A stretch of DNA of 43,746 bases from Nitrososphaerota archaeon (lineage in GTDB: Archaea > Thermoproteota > Nitrososphaeria > Nitrososphaerales > Nitrosopumilaceae): contig VHBM01000002.1 in the NCBI GenBank assembly GCA_016871975.1, positions 1-43,746 of the forward strand, in the 5' to 3' direction. A program made the position numbers and the translations under genes. The notes beneath the pieces are model-generated. The model made no database searches, was not told the origin of the DNA, and saw only the letters and a list, made by a program, of their open reading frames with translations. Below, one piece after another: positions 1-8,320 of the stretch; within the stretch, counting starts at the first letter, position 1, and the number at the start of each line of letters is the position of its first letter.

Positions 1-8
1 GTCTGCCT

Positions 9-254
9 ATGACGTACAGCTATAATGCTAAAATAGAGATCGACGCAAAAGAAAAATCAAAAGCAATTTTTGATTCAATAAAGGCAGACAACAAATTTTA
101 TCCAGAAAATCCAACAAAAACAAAAATCTCGTTTAACAAAAAAATTATACTAGATATTGAATCAAAACAAATCACTCACCTGCGTGCCAATCTAAACTCT
201 ACTCTTAGACTAGTTCAGGCAAGCCATGACTCTATTGAATCGGTAAAGATATAA
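9..254 (+). CDS. pcc1: KEOPS complex subunit Pcc1
   Basis: This 81-residue protein matches the size and pattern of archaeal Pcc1, the dimerising subunit of the KEOPS complex, which makes the t6A modification on ANN-decoding tRNAs in the cytoplasm. The diagnostic part is the C-terminal helix, with the pattern LRANLNSTLRLVQ; Pcc1 proteins carry a conserved LRA-xxNS-xLR there. The N-terminal half alternates short beta-strand-like stretches with lysine-rich turns, as expected of the fold. It starts at an ATG eight bases into the window, so any upstream operon partner is cut off. Prefoldin beta follows 25 bases downstream on the same strand. The call rests on the C-terminal motif and length. Confidence 0.8.
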   Translation: MTYSYNAKIEIDAKEKSKAIFDSIKADNKFYPENPTKTKISFNKKIILDIESKQITHLRANLNSTLRLVQASHDSIESVKI

Positions 255-279
255 GAAAACAATAAAGCTTAGCTTCTAA

Positions 280-672
280 ATGTCATCAGGCCAGCAAATT
301 CCTCCTTGGTTGCAGGAACAACTTGCAAAACTGCAACAGGCACAGCAAAACCTACAGGCAATCTTGGCACAAAAACAACAGCTAGAACTTGATCAACACG
401 AATCTAACAAGGCACTTGAGGAACTAAAAAAGGCTGGCGATGATGAGTCTGTCTACAAATTTGTAGGCTCGATTATGATAAAGTCTACAAAAAAGGCACT
501 AGTTGATGAAATTGAGGAACGAAACGAGCTTGCAAAGACAAGGGCAACTGTTTTGGCAAAACAAGAAGAACGTATAAAGCAATCCATTACAGAACAGGAA
601 ACAAAAATCAATGAAATGATAAAAAACGCAACAACTGGTGCAGCTCCTCCAAAAACAAATCTTCCCAAATAG
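280..672 (+). CDS. pfdB: Prefoldin beta subunit
   Basis: Prefoldin is a hexameric (alpha2 beta4) cytosolic chaperone that holds unfolded proteins and hands them to the thermosome. This 130-residue protein has the beta-subunit layout: an N-terminal coiled coil rich in Gln, Leu and Lys (about residues 10-55), a short central beta-hairpin region with a VYKFVGSIMIK-type strand (about 58-70), and a second long coiled coil (about 80-117). The Pro-rich tail after residue 120 is unstructured. Length fits the family (about 115-130). It lies 25 bases after pcc1 and 29 bases before the XPF-like nuclease, a typical archaeal housekeeping cluster. The ATG start leaves no N-terminal extension. Confidence 0.88.
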   Translation: MSSGQQIPPWLQEQLAKLQQAQQNLQAILAQKQQLELDQHESNKALEELKKAGDDESVYKFVGSIMIKSTKKALVDEIEERNELAKTRATVLAKQEERIKQSITEQETKINEMIKNATTGAAPPKTNLPK

Positions 673-701
673 AATATTAACAAATAAAACAAATTTGTTT
701 T

Positions 702-1385
702 GTGAAAATAGATCAGCTAAGAATTATTGTAGATGAAAGAGAAAAAAAAAGTGGCATTCCTGACTTGCTCAAAGCAGTTGGAGTCAATATCGAAGTTAGA
801 ACTCTTCCAGTCGGTGACTATATAGTAGCGCCAGAAATAGTTGTAGAAAGAAAAAGCATTCGTGATTTAATATCATCAATCTTTGATGGAAGGCTATTTG
901 ATCAATGTAACAGACTGCGTGAACATTTTCAGCATCCAGTCATTCTAATGGAAGGAGACGTTGATGAAATCGAAGAATTTACAGAAAACCCACTTGTTTT
1001 TTATGGAGCCATTTCATCGATTGCAATTGATTTTAAGATTCCAGTAATCCCTACACCAAACGCAACACACACCGCAAAGCTGCTAGTATCAATGTCATCA
1101 AGAAAAGAGGCACAAAAGGGACCCTTTCTTAAAAAAATAAAAAAATCAAATGACTTGCAGAGGCAACAACTATCTGTTCTGTGTAGCTTGCCTGGAGTAG
1201 GGGAAAAACTTGCAACTAGAATGCTTGAAAAATTTGGAACCCCGCTTCAAGTATTGTCTGCATCATCTGTTGAGCTTGCCAAAGTCGAAGGACTAGGCAA
1301 AGAGCGTGCAAAAAAAATTAAAGACATGCTTGAAAGCAAGAGCAAATTTTTGAAAAGCTCTAACCAAAAAACACTACATGACTAG
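702..1385 (+). CDS. xpf: XPF/ERCC4-family structure-specific endonuclease
   Basis: The protein is 227 residues with a GTG start. Residues about 1-135 form an ERCC4 nuclease domain: the catalytic signature appears as VERKSIRDLISSIFDGR (ERKxxxD), preceded by a conserved DERE near residue 11. Residues about 155-215 hold a tandem helix-hairpin-helix domain (LPGVGEKLA and VEGLGKERA). This is the short crenarchaeal/thaumarchaeal form without a helicase domain, which cuts branched DNA at 3' flaps in repair and fork processing, usually with PCNA. The C-terminus ends QKTLHD, which resembles the start of a PCNA-interacting box but lacks the aromatic pair. Its stop overlaps the convergent nob1 gene by four bases. 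Confidence 0.87.
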   Translation: MKIDQLRIIVDEREKKSGIPDLLKAVGVNIEVRTLPVGDYIVAPEIVVERKSIRDLISSIFDGRLFDQCNRLREHFQHPVILMEGDVDEIEEFTENPLVFYGAISSIAIDFKIPVIPTPNATHTAKLLVSMSSRKEAQKGPFLKKIKKSNDLQRQQLSVLCSLPGVGEKLATRMLEKFGTPLQVLSASSVELAKVEGLGKERAKKIKDMLESKSKFLKSSNQKTLHD

Positions 1386-1867
1386 ACTTGTGACGGCTTG
1401 AGTTTTTTTCGAAGCCTGTTTCCACACAAAGAGCAAACAGTTGCATTTGAAAAACTCTTTTTGCAAGCAGGACAATAATGTACCCACACACCTCGAGTTT
1501 TAATGCCAGACGTCATCACTGGAATTACTGCAAGGCCTAGATTTTTTGCAACATTAGAGGCTGCAAAATCATCTGTTATCAGCTCCCCTTTTAGCTCATA
1601 GCACAGTGCGATAGATGATATATCTTCCTTTGAGAGATCATTATAGTCACCGCTTTTTTTTGCACTAGATACTACAAAACTAGTAGAATCATCTTTTGGA
1701 TCTCTTACTTCAAGTCTTTTTGTTTCAAGCAGTAGTCCTATGGCATCGTGATTTTTTTTGATGTGTTTTATTTCCTCAAAAATAAGTGAGGTGGTATAGT
1801 ATTTGTTTGAAGAGCCAAAAGGAATTCCTGCATAAAATGCGCTTGCGTCTAATATTTTAAAATCCAA
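1382..1867 (-). CDS. nob1: rRNA maturation endonuclease Nob1 (PIN domain plus zinc ribbon)
   Basis: This 161-residue protein combines an N-terminal PIN nuclease domain with a C-terminal zinc ribbon, the architecture of Nob1, which cuts the 3' end of 16S rRNA precursor in the small-subunit pathway. Visible PIN acidic residues are the Asp of ILDASAF (about residue 7), the FEEIKH Glu and the ITDDFAASN Asp near 100. The zinc ribbon is two CxxC pairs, CPAC and CSLC, at about residues 133-150. Its 5' end overlaps the 3' end of the NAD kinase gene by 11 bases, so the two are probably translationally coupled. It converges on the XPF gene. Confidence 0.85.
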   Translation of the reverse strand: MDFKILDASAFYAGIPFGSSNKYYTTSLIFEEIKHIKKNHDAIGLLLETKRLEVRDPKDDSTSFVVSSAKKSGDYNDLSKEDISSIALCYELKGELITDDFAASNVAKNLGLAVIPVMTSGIKTRGVWVHYCPACKKSFSNATVCSLCGNRLRKKLKPSQV

Positions 1868-2672
1868 GCTTGCTCATCTGTCTTAGGCCTTTCTTTTTTA
1901 ATCTAACAAAAACTGCAGGCTTTTTGTATTTCTTTATTGTAATTGGTTCGCCAAAACCGGCCGATTTTATCACTTGTGCATCCATTACTATATTACAGTC
2001 ATGGGAGCAAATTATCTCTATTTTCTCATCTGGAACTACAATTGATGGCAGGCCACGAACAGGGGCCACTGGAGTTATTATCAAAACATCAAGGCTTTCA
2101 TGCAAAATAGGTCCGCCTAGTGAATGAGAGTGGCCTGTTGAGCCACTTGGGGTTGAAACAATTATGCCGTCCATTTTTTGTTTTACTGTATCATTTTGAA
2201 ACTTTATCTCAAACTCTGATGTCTTTGTGAGGTTTTGTCTGTTGAGATATATTTCATTCAGGGCTGGCGCAAATTCCTCTTTATTACATGATGCTACAAC
2301 TCTTGTTCTCTTGTCAAGCCATACTTTATCAGCAATTATTTGATCTATTGCTGTATCTACCTGCTCTAAAGTTATTTCAGACAAAATTCCTCTATTGCCG
2401 CCAACATTTATTGTTAAAAGCGGTACCTCGTTTGCAAGATTTCTAAAGGTTCGAAGTGTTGTTCCGTCCCCACCTAGAGTAACAGCAAGGTCTAGTCTTT
2501 CATCTTGTAGCTGGTCTGTTGATTCTATCTGTTTTGCACCATCCACTACAACAGGTGCAATGGTAAAGACCTTGGCTTTTTTTGCAAGCAATTTTTTTGC
2601 AACTTTTTTTGCAGCATCCTCTGCTTCCTTTGAGCCAAACTTGCTTACCACCGCTACAGAGTTTAGTTTCAA
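1857..2672 (-). CDS. nadK: NAD kinase
   Basis: NAD kinase phosphorylates NAD to NADP using ATP or polyphosphate. The 271-residue protein shows the family markers in order: the GGDGTTLRTFR loop (about residues 67-77) with the catalytic Asp, the NVGGNRG segment following LLTIN, an NEIYLNRQ motif (NE/D motif, about 140), and the glycine/serine-rich STPSGSTGHSHSLGGPI stretch (about 175-190) in the C-terminal beta-sandwich. Length is normal for archaeal enzymes. It is upstream of nob1 and overlaps it by 11 bases. It is transcribed divergently from the rhodanese gene, with about 90 bases between them for both promoters. Confidence 0.92.
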   Translation of the reverse strand: MKLNSVAVVSKFGSKEAEDAAKKVAKKLLAKKAKVFTIAPVVVDGAKQIESTDQLQDERLDLAVTLGGDGTTLRTFRNLANEVPLLTINVGGNRGILSEITLEQVDTAIDQIIADKVWLDKRTRVVASCNKEEFAPALNEIYLNRQNLTKTSEFEIKFQNDTVKQKMDGIIVSTPSGSTGHSHSLGGPILHESLDVLIITPVAPVRGLPSIVVPDEKIEIICSHDCNIVMDAQVIKSAGFGEPITIKKYKKPAVFVRLKKKGLRQMSKLGF

Positions 2673-2762
2673 ACAATTCTCTGTGTAGTTCTTTCTTTAA
2701 AAATCATGGTTTTCTAATCAAGACAAACAATTAATTATGAAGCAAAAATTATTGTCTCTTGT

Positions 2763-3608
2763 ATGGATTACGCACATCCAGAAGTACTTGTTGAAACAGA
2801 CTGGGTTGCAAAAAATCCACCAAACGAAAAAAGAATACTGGTAGAAGTTGACTATGATCCAGAAAACGGATACAGGAAAGGACACATCAAAGGGGCTAGC
2901 CTGATTTGGTGGAAGCGTGATGTAAATGATCCAGTTACTCGTGATATAGTAAACAAGGAACAGTTTGAGAAGCTAATGTCAAAAAATGGAATAACTCCAG
3001 ACTCTGAAGTAATTCTTTATGGAGACTTTAACAACTGGTTTGCGGCCTTTGTGTTTTGGGTTTTCAAGTATTATGGCCACAAAAACATCAAAATCATGAA
3101 CGGAGGGAGGAAAAAATGGGAGCTAGAAAAGCGAGAATATACAACTGAAGAACCCAAAGTACCTCAAACACAATATTTAGCTCAAAAACCTGATGAAAAA
3201 ATACGTGCATATCTTGATAATGTTAGAGGCTCACTTGGAAAACCAAGCATTGTTATGATTGATGTCCGTTCGCCAAAAGAGTTTACAGGTGAGATAACAG
3301 CTCCCCCTGAATATCCAATGGAACATGCACAAAGGGGAGGACACATACCTGGTGCAAAAAACATTCCATGGGCAACTGCAGTAAATGACGAAAATGGAAC
3401 ATTCAAGACAGTAGAAGACCTAAAGAAAATTTATTCAGAAAAGGGAGTAAGCCCTGACAAAAACATCATCTGCTACTGTAGAATTGGGGAAAGATCCTCT
3501 CACACTTGGTTTGTTCTAAAATATTTGCTTGGCTATCAAAATGTTGTAAACTATGACGGTTCATGGACCGAATGGGGCAACATGATTAAAAATCCAATCG
3601 AAAAATAA
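2763..3608 (+). CDS. Thiosulfate sulfurtransferase, two rhodanese domains
   Basis: The 281-residue protein has two tandem rhodanese domains, as in classical thiosulfate or mercaptopyruvate sulfurtransferases. The N-terminal domain (about 10-130) carries the structural GHIKGA motif but no catalytic Cys. The C-terminal domain (about 150-275) carries GGHIPGA and the active-site loop CRIGERSS, whose Cys would hold the persulfide. Expected role: moving sulfane sulfur between thiosulfate or mercaptopyruvate and a thiol or cyanide acceptor in the cytoplasm. There is no signal peptide. The next small gene starts one base after its stop and is presumably co-transcribed. Substrate choice cannot be settled from the loop alone. 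Confidence 0.88.
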   Translation: MDYAHPEVLVETDWVAKNPPNEKRILVEVDYDPENGYRKGHIKGASLIWWKRDVNDPVTRDIVNKEQFEKLMSKNGITPDSEVILYGDFNNWFAAFVFWVFKYYGHKNIKIMNGGRKKWELEKREYTTEEPKVPQTQYLAQKPDEKIRAYLDNVRGSLGKPSIVMIDVRSPKEFTGEITAPPEYPMEHAQRGGHIPGAKNIPWATAVNDENGTFKTVEDLKKIYSEKGVSPDKNIICYCRIGERSSHTWFVLKYLLGYQNVVNYDGSWTEWGNMIKNPIEK

Positions 3609-3609
3609 G

Positions 3610-3921
3610 TTGAGCCAAGACTTACCAGTAATAAAAAAAGGAACATTTTACTTTATCAAAGATAGCAACACACACCTCATCGTAGAAGACAAGACAAAGC
3701 GAGGACTGACAGTAAAGGAGAGATCACTTGATGAAAAAACTAACGTTGAAGCTGACAAGGGCATGATACACGATCTTGACGGAATTGGTCATTGGGTTCC
3801 AATAAGATGGTTTTTCCCAAAATCAGACTATACACTAGAAAATGTTCTAGAACATGCAGAAGCAATGGAAAAAAAATACAAAGAACTACGTGAGCTGACC
3901 TGTCCTGAAGATGACGAATAG
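3610..3921 (+). CDS. Conserved small protein co-transcribed with the rhodanese
   Basis: I do not recognise a characterised family. The 103-residue soluble protein begins at a TTG one base after the rhodanese stop codon, so it is almost certainly in the same operon and may depend on translational re-initiation. The first half is strand-rich (GTFYFIKDS, THLIVEDKT), the middle holds a GIGHWVPIRWFFP segment rich in aromatic residues, and the C-terminal third is a charged helix ending CPEDDE. There are no membrane segments and only one Cys, near the end, so a metal site is unlikely. Its close link suggests a sulfur-transfer partner or regulator, which is inference only. Confidence 0.6.
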   Translation: MSQDLPVIKKGTFYFIKDSNTHLIVEDKTKRGLTVKERSLDEKTNVEADKGMIHDLDGIGHWVPIRWFFPKSDYTLENVLEHAEAMEKKYKELRELTCPEDDE

Positions 3922-3959
3922 ATAAGATTTTTAAACAAACCTAGAGCAAATTAGACCAG

Positions 3960-4913
3960 ATGTCACTTTTACTGCAAGAGCGTGTCTATACAATGCAGTC
4001 CCCAACTGCAAAACGTGGGGTATATCCATTACACGGCTACAAGTTGGGACTATATCGCCTTCCAATAAAACTTGAAGACCCTCTAGAAATCCAGTCAGTC
4101 TTTGATGGCATGAAAAGCACATTCAAGATGGACAAATTTGCTGACCGAATTTATGCTACATATGCTTGGAAAGAAGAAAACGGCCCAGATCCTGACGCAA
4201 AAGGATACGAGCAAGTCGAGCTAAGCATAACTGTTGAGATAGTTACAGGCGAGGTAGTTGACATGATATACCAAATATTTCCAATCGAAAAGTTTGGTGA
4301 TCCACAATGGGTGCAAGACTATAGAAAAAAGGCAGATCACTATGCAAAGATGGTAATTGATACCATACTGCGAAACACAATCCTTGCAGACAAGATGGCT
4401 GAAAGCCTTATGAAAAGCGAGAAAATCTCGCAGGATCATGCATTTGTAAAACTAGAAGAGATGACGCCGCTTGCAAAGATAGTTCCAGATGCAAAACCAA
4501 AACCAAAGATCGAAGCTGTAGTTGAGCAAGCAGATGCAGGACCTGCAGTTGCTCCACTAGACGGTCCAAAGCCTGGACCAATTGATGTTGAATACAAATC
4601 TCACATGAGACCAAGCTCTCCATTCAAGGTTTCTGCAAACGGAAATACAATCAAGACATGGGGAAGAGGACCTGACAACAAAAGATTGGGGGTTTGGGGA
4701 GAGTATGTTTCAGTTGATTTTGATATTTGTGTTGCAGATGGTGCCTGTATTGACGCATGCCCTGTAAATGTGTACGAGTGGTTTGAAACTGCAGGACACC
4801 CAGCATCTGAGAAAAAGCCACTAATGGCAAGAGAGCCAGACTGCATATTTTGTCTGGCATGTGAAGGGGTCTGTCCTCCACAGGCAATCAAAATTTTCCA
4901 GAAAAAAGGATAG
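3960..4913 (+). CDS. Large ferredoxin with C-terminal zfx-like dicluster domain
   Basis: This 317-residue electron carrier has three parts. Residues about 1-165 form an unrecognised mixed alpha/beta domain. About 165-215 is a Pro/Ala/Lys linker. About 220-315 is a dicluster ferredoxin domain very similar to the archaeal zinc-containing ferredoxin. Cluster I reads CVADGACIDACP; the Asp in place of the second Cys is the pattern of a 3Fe-4S cluster in Sulfolobus ferredoxin. Cluster II reads CIFCLACEGVCP and should hold 4Fe-4S. The His residues that bind zinc in Sulfolobus zfx are replaced (GVHG is GVWG here), so the zinc site is probably absent. A TATA box about 28 bases upstream suggests leaderless expression. 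Confidence 0.85.
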   Translation: MSLLLQERVYTMQSPTAKRGVYPLHGYKLGLYRLPIKLEDPLEIQSVFDGMKSTFKMDKFADRIYATYAWKEENGPDPDAKGYEQVELSITVEIVTGEVVDMIYQIFPIEKFGDPQWVQDYRKKADHYAKMVIDTILRNTILADKMAESLMKSEKISQDHAFVKLEEMTPLAKIVPDAKPKPKIEAVVEQADAGPAVAPLDGPKPGPIDVEYKSHMRPSSPFKVSANGNTIKTWGRGPDNKRLGVWGEYVSVDFDICVADGACIDACPVNVYEWFETAGHPASEKKPLMAREPDCIFCLACEGVCPPQAIKIFQKKG

Positions 4914-4964
4914 TTTTTTCTCGCAAGTATAAATACAGAATAATGATTTGCCAAACTAGGCAAG

Positions 4965-7007
4965 ATGGCAGTTAATCCGTTTACTTCATTTGTTTTTGAT
5001 CTTTTCATTCTTGCAGCTGTTTTGATAACAGGTTATACTTGCAATTTTTACTATCTGGCATTTCTTTCAAGAAAACGCAGAGAAAAATATGATCTAGTTT
5101 CACTTGGTGAGCCTACCATAACTGTTCAGCTTCCAATTTACAATGAAAAGTATGTGGCTGCGCGACTAGTAAATGCAGTATGTGCAATGGATTATCAAAA
5201 GGAAAAAATGAAAATTATGGTACTAGATGACTCTGATGACGATACTGTAGCAATTCTAGAGGACTTGGTAAACCATTACAAGAAAAATGGCTTTGATATC
5301 ATCCATGTGAGGCGAGAAACAAGAAAAGGGTACAAGGCTGGAGCACTAAAATATGCAATGAAATTCACAAATACAGAATTTGTTGCAATATTTGATGCAG
5401 ACTTTATCCCGCCAACTTGGTTTTTAAAAAAGGCAATACCATACTTTTCAAAATCAAACATTGGCCTTGTTCAGGCAAGATGGGGCCATGTAAATGAGAA
5501 CTATTCAGCAATAACACAGGCTCAAGCACTTAGTCTTGACTTTCACTTTCTAATAGAACAGCAGGCAAAAAGCAACTCAAATCTTTTTATGAACTTTAAT
5601 GGAACTGCTGGAATTTGGAGAAGAGAATGTATTGAAGATTCTGGTGGATGGCACACTGCGACCCTTGTTGAAGACTTGGATCTAAGCTACAGGGCACAGA
5701 TGAAGGGATGGAAGTGCATGTTTATTCCAGATATTGTTGTAAATGCAGAACTTCCTGTACAGATGAATGCTGCAAAAAGGCAGCAGTTTAGGTGGGCAAA
5801 AGGCTCAATGCAATGCGCCATCAAACTACTTGGCGACATTTTAATAAAAAGAAAAATTGCAGTAGAGGCAAAGATTCAGGCCTTTATCCAACTAACACGA
5901 CACATCGTATATCCATTAATGCTAATACAGTTTTTGGCACTGCCTGTTTTACTGGCAGGCGACATTAACCTGTATGTAGTTAGCATTCTTCCAGCACTGA
6001 CAATAGCTGCATACTTTGCCCTAGGGCCTGGCGCATATCTTCTTCTCATACATGACCTGTATGGAAAATCTTGGAAGTCAAAGGCAAAGGCATTGCCATA
6101 CTTGGTAATTTATTCAGCAGGACTGGCGGTAAACAACACTGTAGCTGTATTTGATGCAATGTTTGGAAAGAAAAACGAGTTTTTGCGCACACCAAAATAT
6201 GGGATCATAAAAAACACAGATGACTGGCACGATAAAGCATACAATCTACCATTTACAAAAACAACACTTCTTGAGATATTCTTTGGAATCTATGGCCTTA
6301 TGGGGATTCTAGTATCAATTTACTCAAACAATGCCTTTTTTGCACCAATAATTGGGCTTCAAACTATTGGATTTCTCTACATTGCCTCGCTTAGTCTTGC
6401 ACACTCTAGATTTAAAAGAAATAAATCAAGCAACCCTAAGGTCATATCAAAGGCAGAAAAAATGGCAAACAAAACATACAAGCTTGCAATGATTGGAATT
6501 TTTGGAATAATTATTTTTGGCGTCTATATGGCATTTGATGGATATCACAAAGACGTTTACCCACTTGATCTAACACGTGGTCTTTTGTTTAGAATAGCGG
6601 CATCATCAGAGCCAGATACAATGTTAGCTGATCTTCATTCAATAAAAGAAAATCTTGGCAAAGTGATGGCACGTCTTCCTGAAAACAAAAATCCTGTCTG
6701 GATATTTCCAACAGACTCGACAAACTTTGCAAGAATAACACAAGACATTGATGTAATGATTGCAAGCGTTGAAAAAATATCTACAGTTCCACGCGACAGC
6801 TCTGCATTTCATACAGGAATGCGTGATGTACATGAAAGGGCTGTTATTCTTAGAGAAAACGTAATGGATGCAACACCATACATGTATGTCAGCGTATCAA
6901 ATATCATATTTAGCTCAATCTGGATTGCTGCAATTTTGGGAATCTTTGCTGTACTAAAGAAAAGAAGAGAACAGCTTAGAGCCTATGATGCATCAGAAGA
7001 CGTCTGA
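4965..7007 (+). CDS. Membrane glycosyltransferase, family GT2 (cellulose/hyaluronan synthase-like)
   Basis: The 680-residue processive-type GT2 enzyme has an N-terminal membrane helix (about 10-30), then a cytosolic GT-A domain (about 45-290) with all D,D,D,QxxRW motifs: DDSDDDT, the DAD of FDADF, the acceptor-site Asp of TLVEDLDLSYR, and QQFRW. Several membrane helices follow (about 305-390 and 425-475), then one near 505-525, a roughly 120-residue extracytoplasmic segment, and a last helix near 655-675 before a basic tail. It would polymerise or transfer a nucleotide-sugar donor to a surface or extracellular glycan; the sugar cannot be read from sequence. The gene overlaps the convergent coiled-coil gene by 25 bases. 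Confidence 0.87.
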   Translation: MAVNPFTSFVFDLFILAAVLITGYTCNFYYLAFLSRKRREKYDLVSLGEPTITVQLPIYNEKYVAARLVNAVCAMDYQKEKMKIMVLDDSDDDTVAILEDLVNHYKKNGFDIIHVRRETRKGYKAGALKYAMKFTNTEFVAIFDADFIPPTWFLKKAIPYFSKSNIGLVQARWGHVNENYSAITQAQALSLDFHFLIEQQAKSNSNLFMNFNGTAGIWRRECIEDSGGWHTATLVEDLDLSYRAQMKGWKCMFIPDIVVNAELPVQMNAAKRQQFRWAKGSMQCAIKLLGDILIKRKIAVEAKIQAFIQLTRHIVYPLMLIQFLALPVLLAGDINLYVVSILPALTIAAYFALGPGAYLLLIHDLYGKSWKSKAKALPYLVIYSAGLAVNNTVAVFDAMFGKKNEFLRTPKYGIIKNTDDWHDKAYNLPFTKTTLLEIFFGIYGLMGILVSIYSNNAFFAPIIGLQTIGFLYIASLSLAHSRFKRNKSSNPKVISKAEKMANKTYKLAMIGIFGIIIFGVYMAFDGYHKDVYPLDLTRGLLFRIAASSEPDTMLADLHSIKENLGKVMARLPENKNPVWIFPTDSTNFARITQDIDVMIASVEKISTVPRDSSAFHTGMRDVHERAVILRENVMDATPYMYVSVSNIIFSSIWIAAILGIFAVLKKRREQLRAYDASEDV

Positions 7008-8131
7008 ATGTTAAGCTCTTGTCTTATCTCATCAACTGCACGAATTCCAAAAATATCTCGCACCTGCTGAATCCTTAAAGTCTCTTTTAGCAAATCTCGA
7101 CCCAAGCTATTTTGTAATACATTAAAGACATCGGTAAATCTTATCTCCCACCTATCTGCGCAATCTAGGATCTTTGATACTGCCCACTGCCTTACCTCAA
7201 CTGGAAGCGGCATGTTCTCTTGTAGCTCAATTGATAACTTGTCAAAGAGATTGATTAGCTCTGCAGTCTGGTTTGCCATTTTCTCTAAGTCTTTTATCTC
7301 GCCATATTTTGATTCAGCCTGCATTCTCAAATTTGACTGAAACTCGGATAATTTTAGCAAGGCTAGCACATCCTTTGATGTTTCTGATGAGGCCTTGTTT
7401 GTGACGCTTTTGATTTCATGAATCTCTTGGAATAGCTTGTCTGCCTTTTGGTGGACTTCGGCAATTGACTTGTCTTCTCTGTTTATGAGTTCAGCTAAAC
7501 TTGAAACTTCGTTTTTTATATTCAAAATATCATTTCCAAAACTTCCTGCCCTGTGAGCAATTGCCTCTACATTGTGCTTTACTGTTTCAATTTGTATTGG
7601 AATATCTGAAACTGATTCTGATTTTGCCATGGACACTTGTAATTCATGGTTTAGATTCTCTATCCTGTCTGATATTCTCATTATCATTGTTGTATTGTTT
7701 TTAATAGAGTCAAAGCTATCAGAGACTGCCTGTACTAGTTTTTCTGTCTTTGGCTCTAGCTTTTGATCCTCGATTTTCTTTAGCTTTTCTTGTAGCCTTT
7801 CAGTTTGTGAGTTTATCCTTGCAACAAGACCTGATTGGGCACGAACTTGGCTTAGCCCATCATAGAGTTTTTCTGTGTCATGTTCAAGTGAACTGATATG
7901 CTTTGATTGTTTTTGTACATGCTCAACAGAGCTTGTCAGAGTATCAATCATGTCCTTTATTGCAATTAACACCTTTTGGTTTTCTGCAAAAATCTTAGTC
8001 ATTGCCTTTAGCTCTTTTGATAATGTTTTAGCAGAAGTTGATACTGTTTCGACTTTTTTTATCAGACTAGCTGGAATTGCTGTCTTTTTGACAGTTTTTG
8101 ATTTTGAACCTGATTTAGATTTTGTAGCCAC
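6983..8131 (-). CDS. Long coiled-coil protein of unknown function
   Basis: The 382-residue protein has a basic Lys/Ser N-terminus (about 1-18) and then predominantly heptad-like helix from about 25 to 300, with many Leu/Ile at a/d positions and few Pro or Gly. A compact C-terminal part (about 310-375, with EVRQWAVSKILDCADRWEIRF) looks globular. There is no signal peptide or membrane helix. It resembles structural, cytoskeletal or chromosome-associated coiled-coil proteins in general composition, but no specific family can be assigned. Its 3' end overlaps the glycosyltransferase coding region by 25 bases on the opposite strand. Confidence 0.65.
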   Translation of the reverse strand: MATKSKSGSKSKTVKKTAIPASLIKKVETVSTSAKTLSKELKAMTKIFAENQKVLIAIKDMIDTLTSSVEHVQKQSKHISSLEHDTEKLYDGLSQVRAQSGLVARINSQTERLQEKLKKIEDQKLEPKTEKLVQAVSDSFDSIKNNTTMIMRISDRIENLNHELQVSMAKSESVSDIPIQIETVKHNVEAIAHRAGSFGNDILNIKNEVSSLAELINREDKSIAEVHQKADKLFQEIHEIKSVTNKASSETSKDVLALLKLSEFQSNLRMQAESKYGEIKDLEKMANQTAELINLFDKLSIELQENMPLPVEVRQWAVSKILDCADRWEIRFTDVFNVLQNSLGRDLLKETLRIQQVRDIFGIRAVDEIRQELNIQTSSDAS

Positions 8132-8191
8132 GCTAAGTAATTGGTTGTTTTATTGATAAAAAAGTTGGATCAATAAAAAAAACCAAAAGCG

Positions 8192-8299
8192 TTATTTGTT
8201 TACTACTTCTGGCTCATGAAGGATTTCATGTAGTGTCTTTTCAACTAGCCCATTTGGAGACTCGACAAAGCCTCTGGGACAGTATTCACATCGAATCAT
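8192..8299 (-). CDS. C2H2-type zinc-finger-like micro-protein (35 aa), not in the ORF track
   Basis: The reading frame encodes 35 residues beginning MIRCEYCPRGF and ending VVNK. The Cys and His residues fall as C-x2-C-x16-H-x3-H (residues 4, 7, 24, 28), a plausible C2H2 zinc site; small single-finger proteins of this kind are common in archaea. The start is supported by an upstream TATA-like CTATAATAGG on the minus strand, about 26 bases before the ATG, implying leaderless transcription. A palindrome sits between that box and the start. No homology search was possible, so it is a likely but unproven gene. Confidence 0.55.
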   Translation of the reverse strand: MIRCEYCPRGFVESPNGLVEKTLHEILHEPEVVNK

Positions 8300-8302
8300 G
8301 TA

Positions 8303-8316
8303 GTACTGTATAGTAC
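8303..8316. promoter_or_regulatory. Palindrome GTACT-GTAT-AGTAC, possible operator
   Basis: A perfect 5-base inverted repeat with a 4-base centre lies just upstream of the 35-aa zinc-finger ORF, between its TATA-like element (8321-8330) and its ATG (8299). In that place a bound repressor would block the transcription start. Chance occurrence of such a short repeat in AT-rich DNA is possible. Confidence 0.35.
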
Positions 8317-8320
8317 CGTA

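Noticed and set aside
4601-5008. 135-aa minus-strand ORF
   Set aside because: Lies opposite the ferredoxin with its well-defined Cys motifs; a shadow frame without family features.
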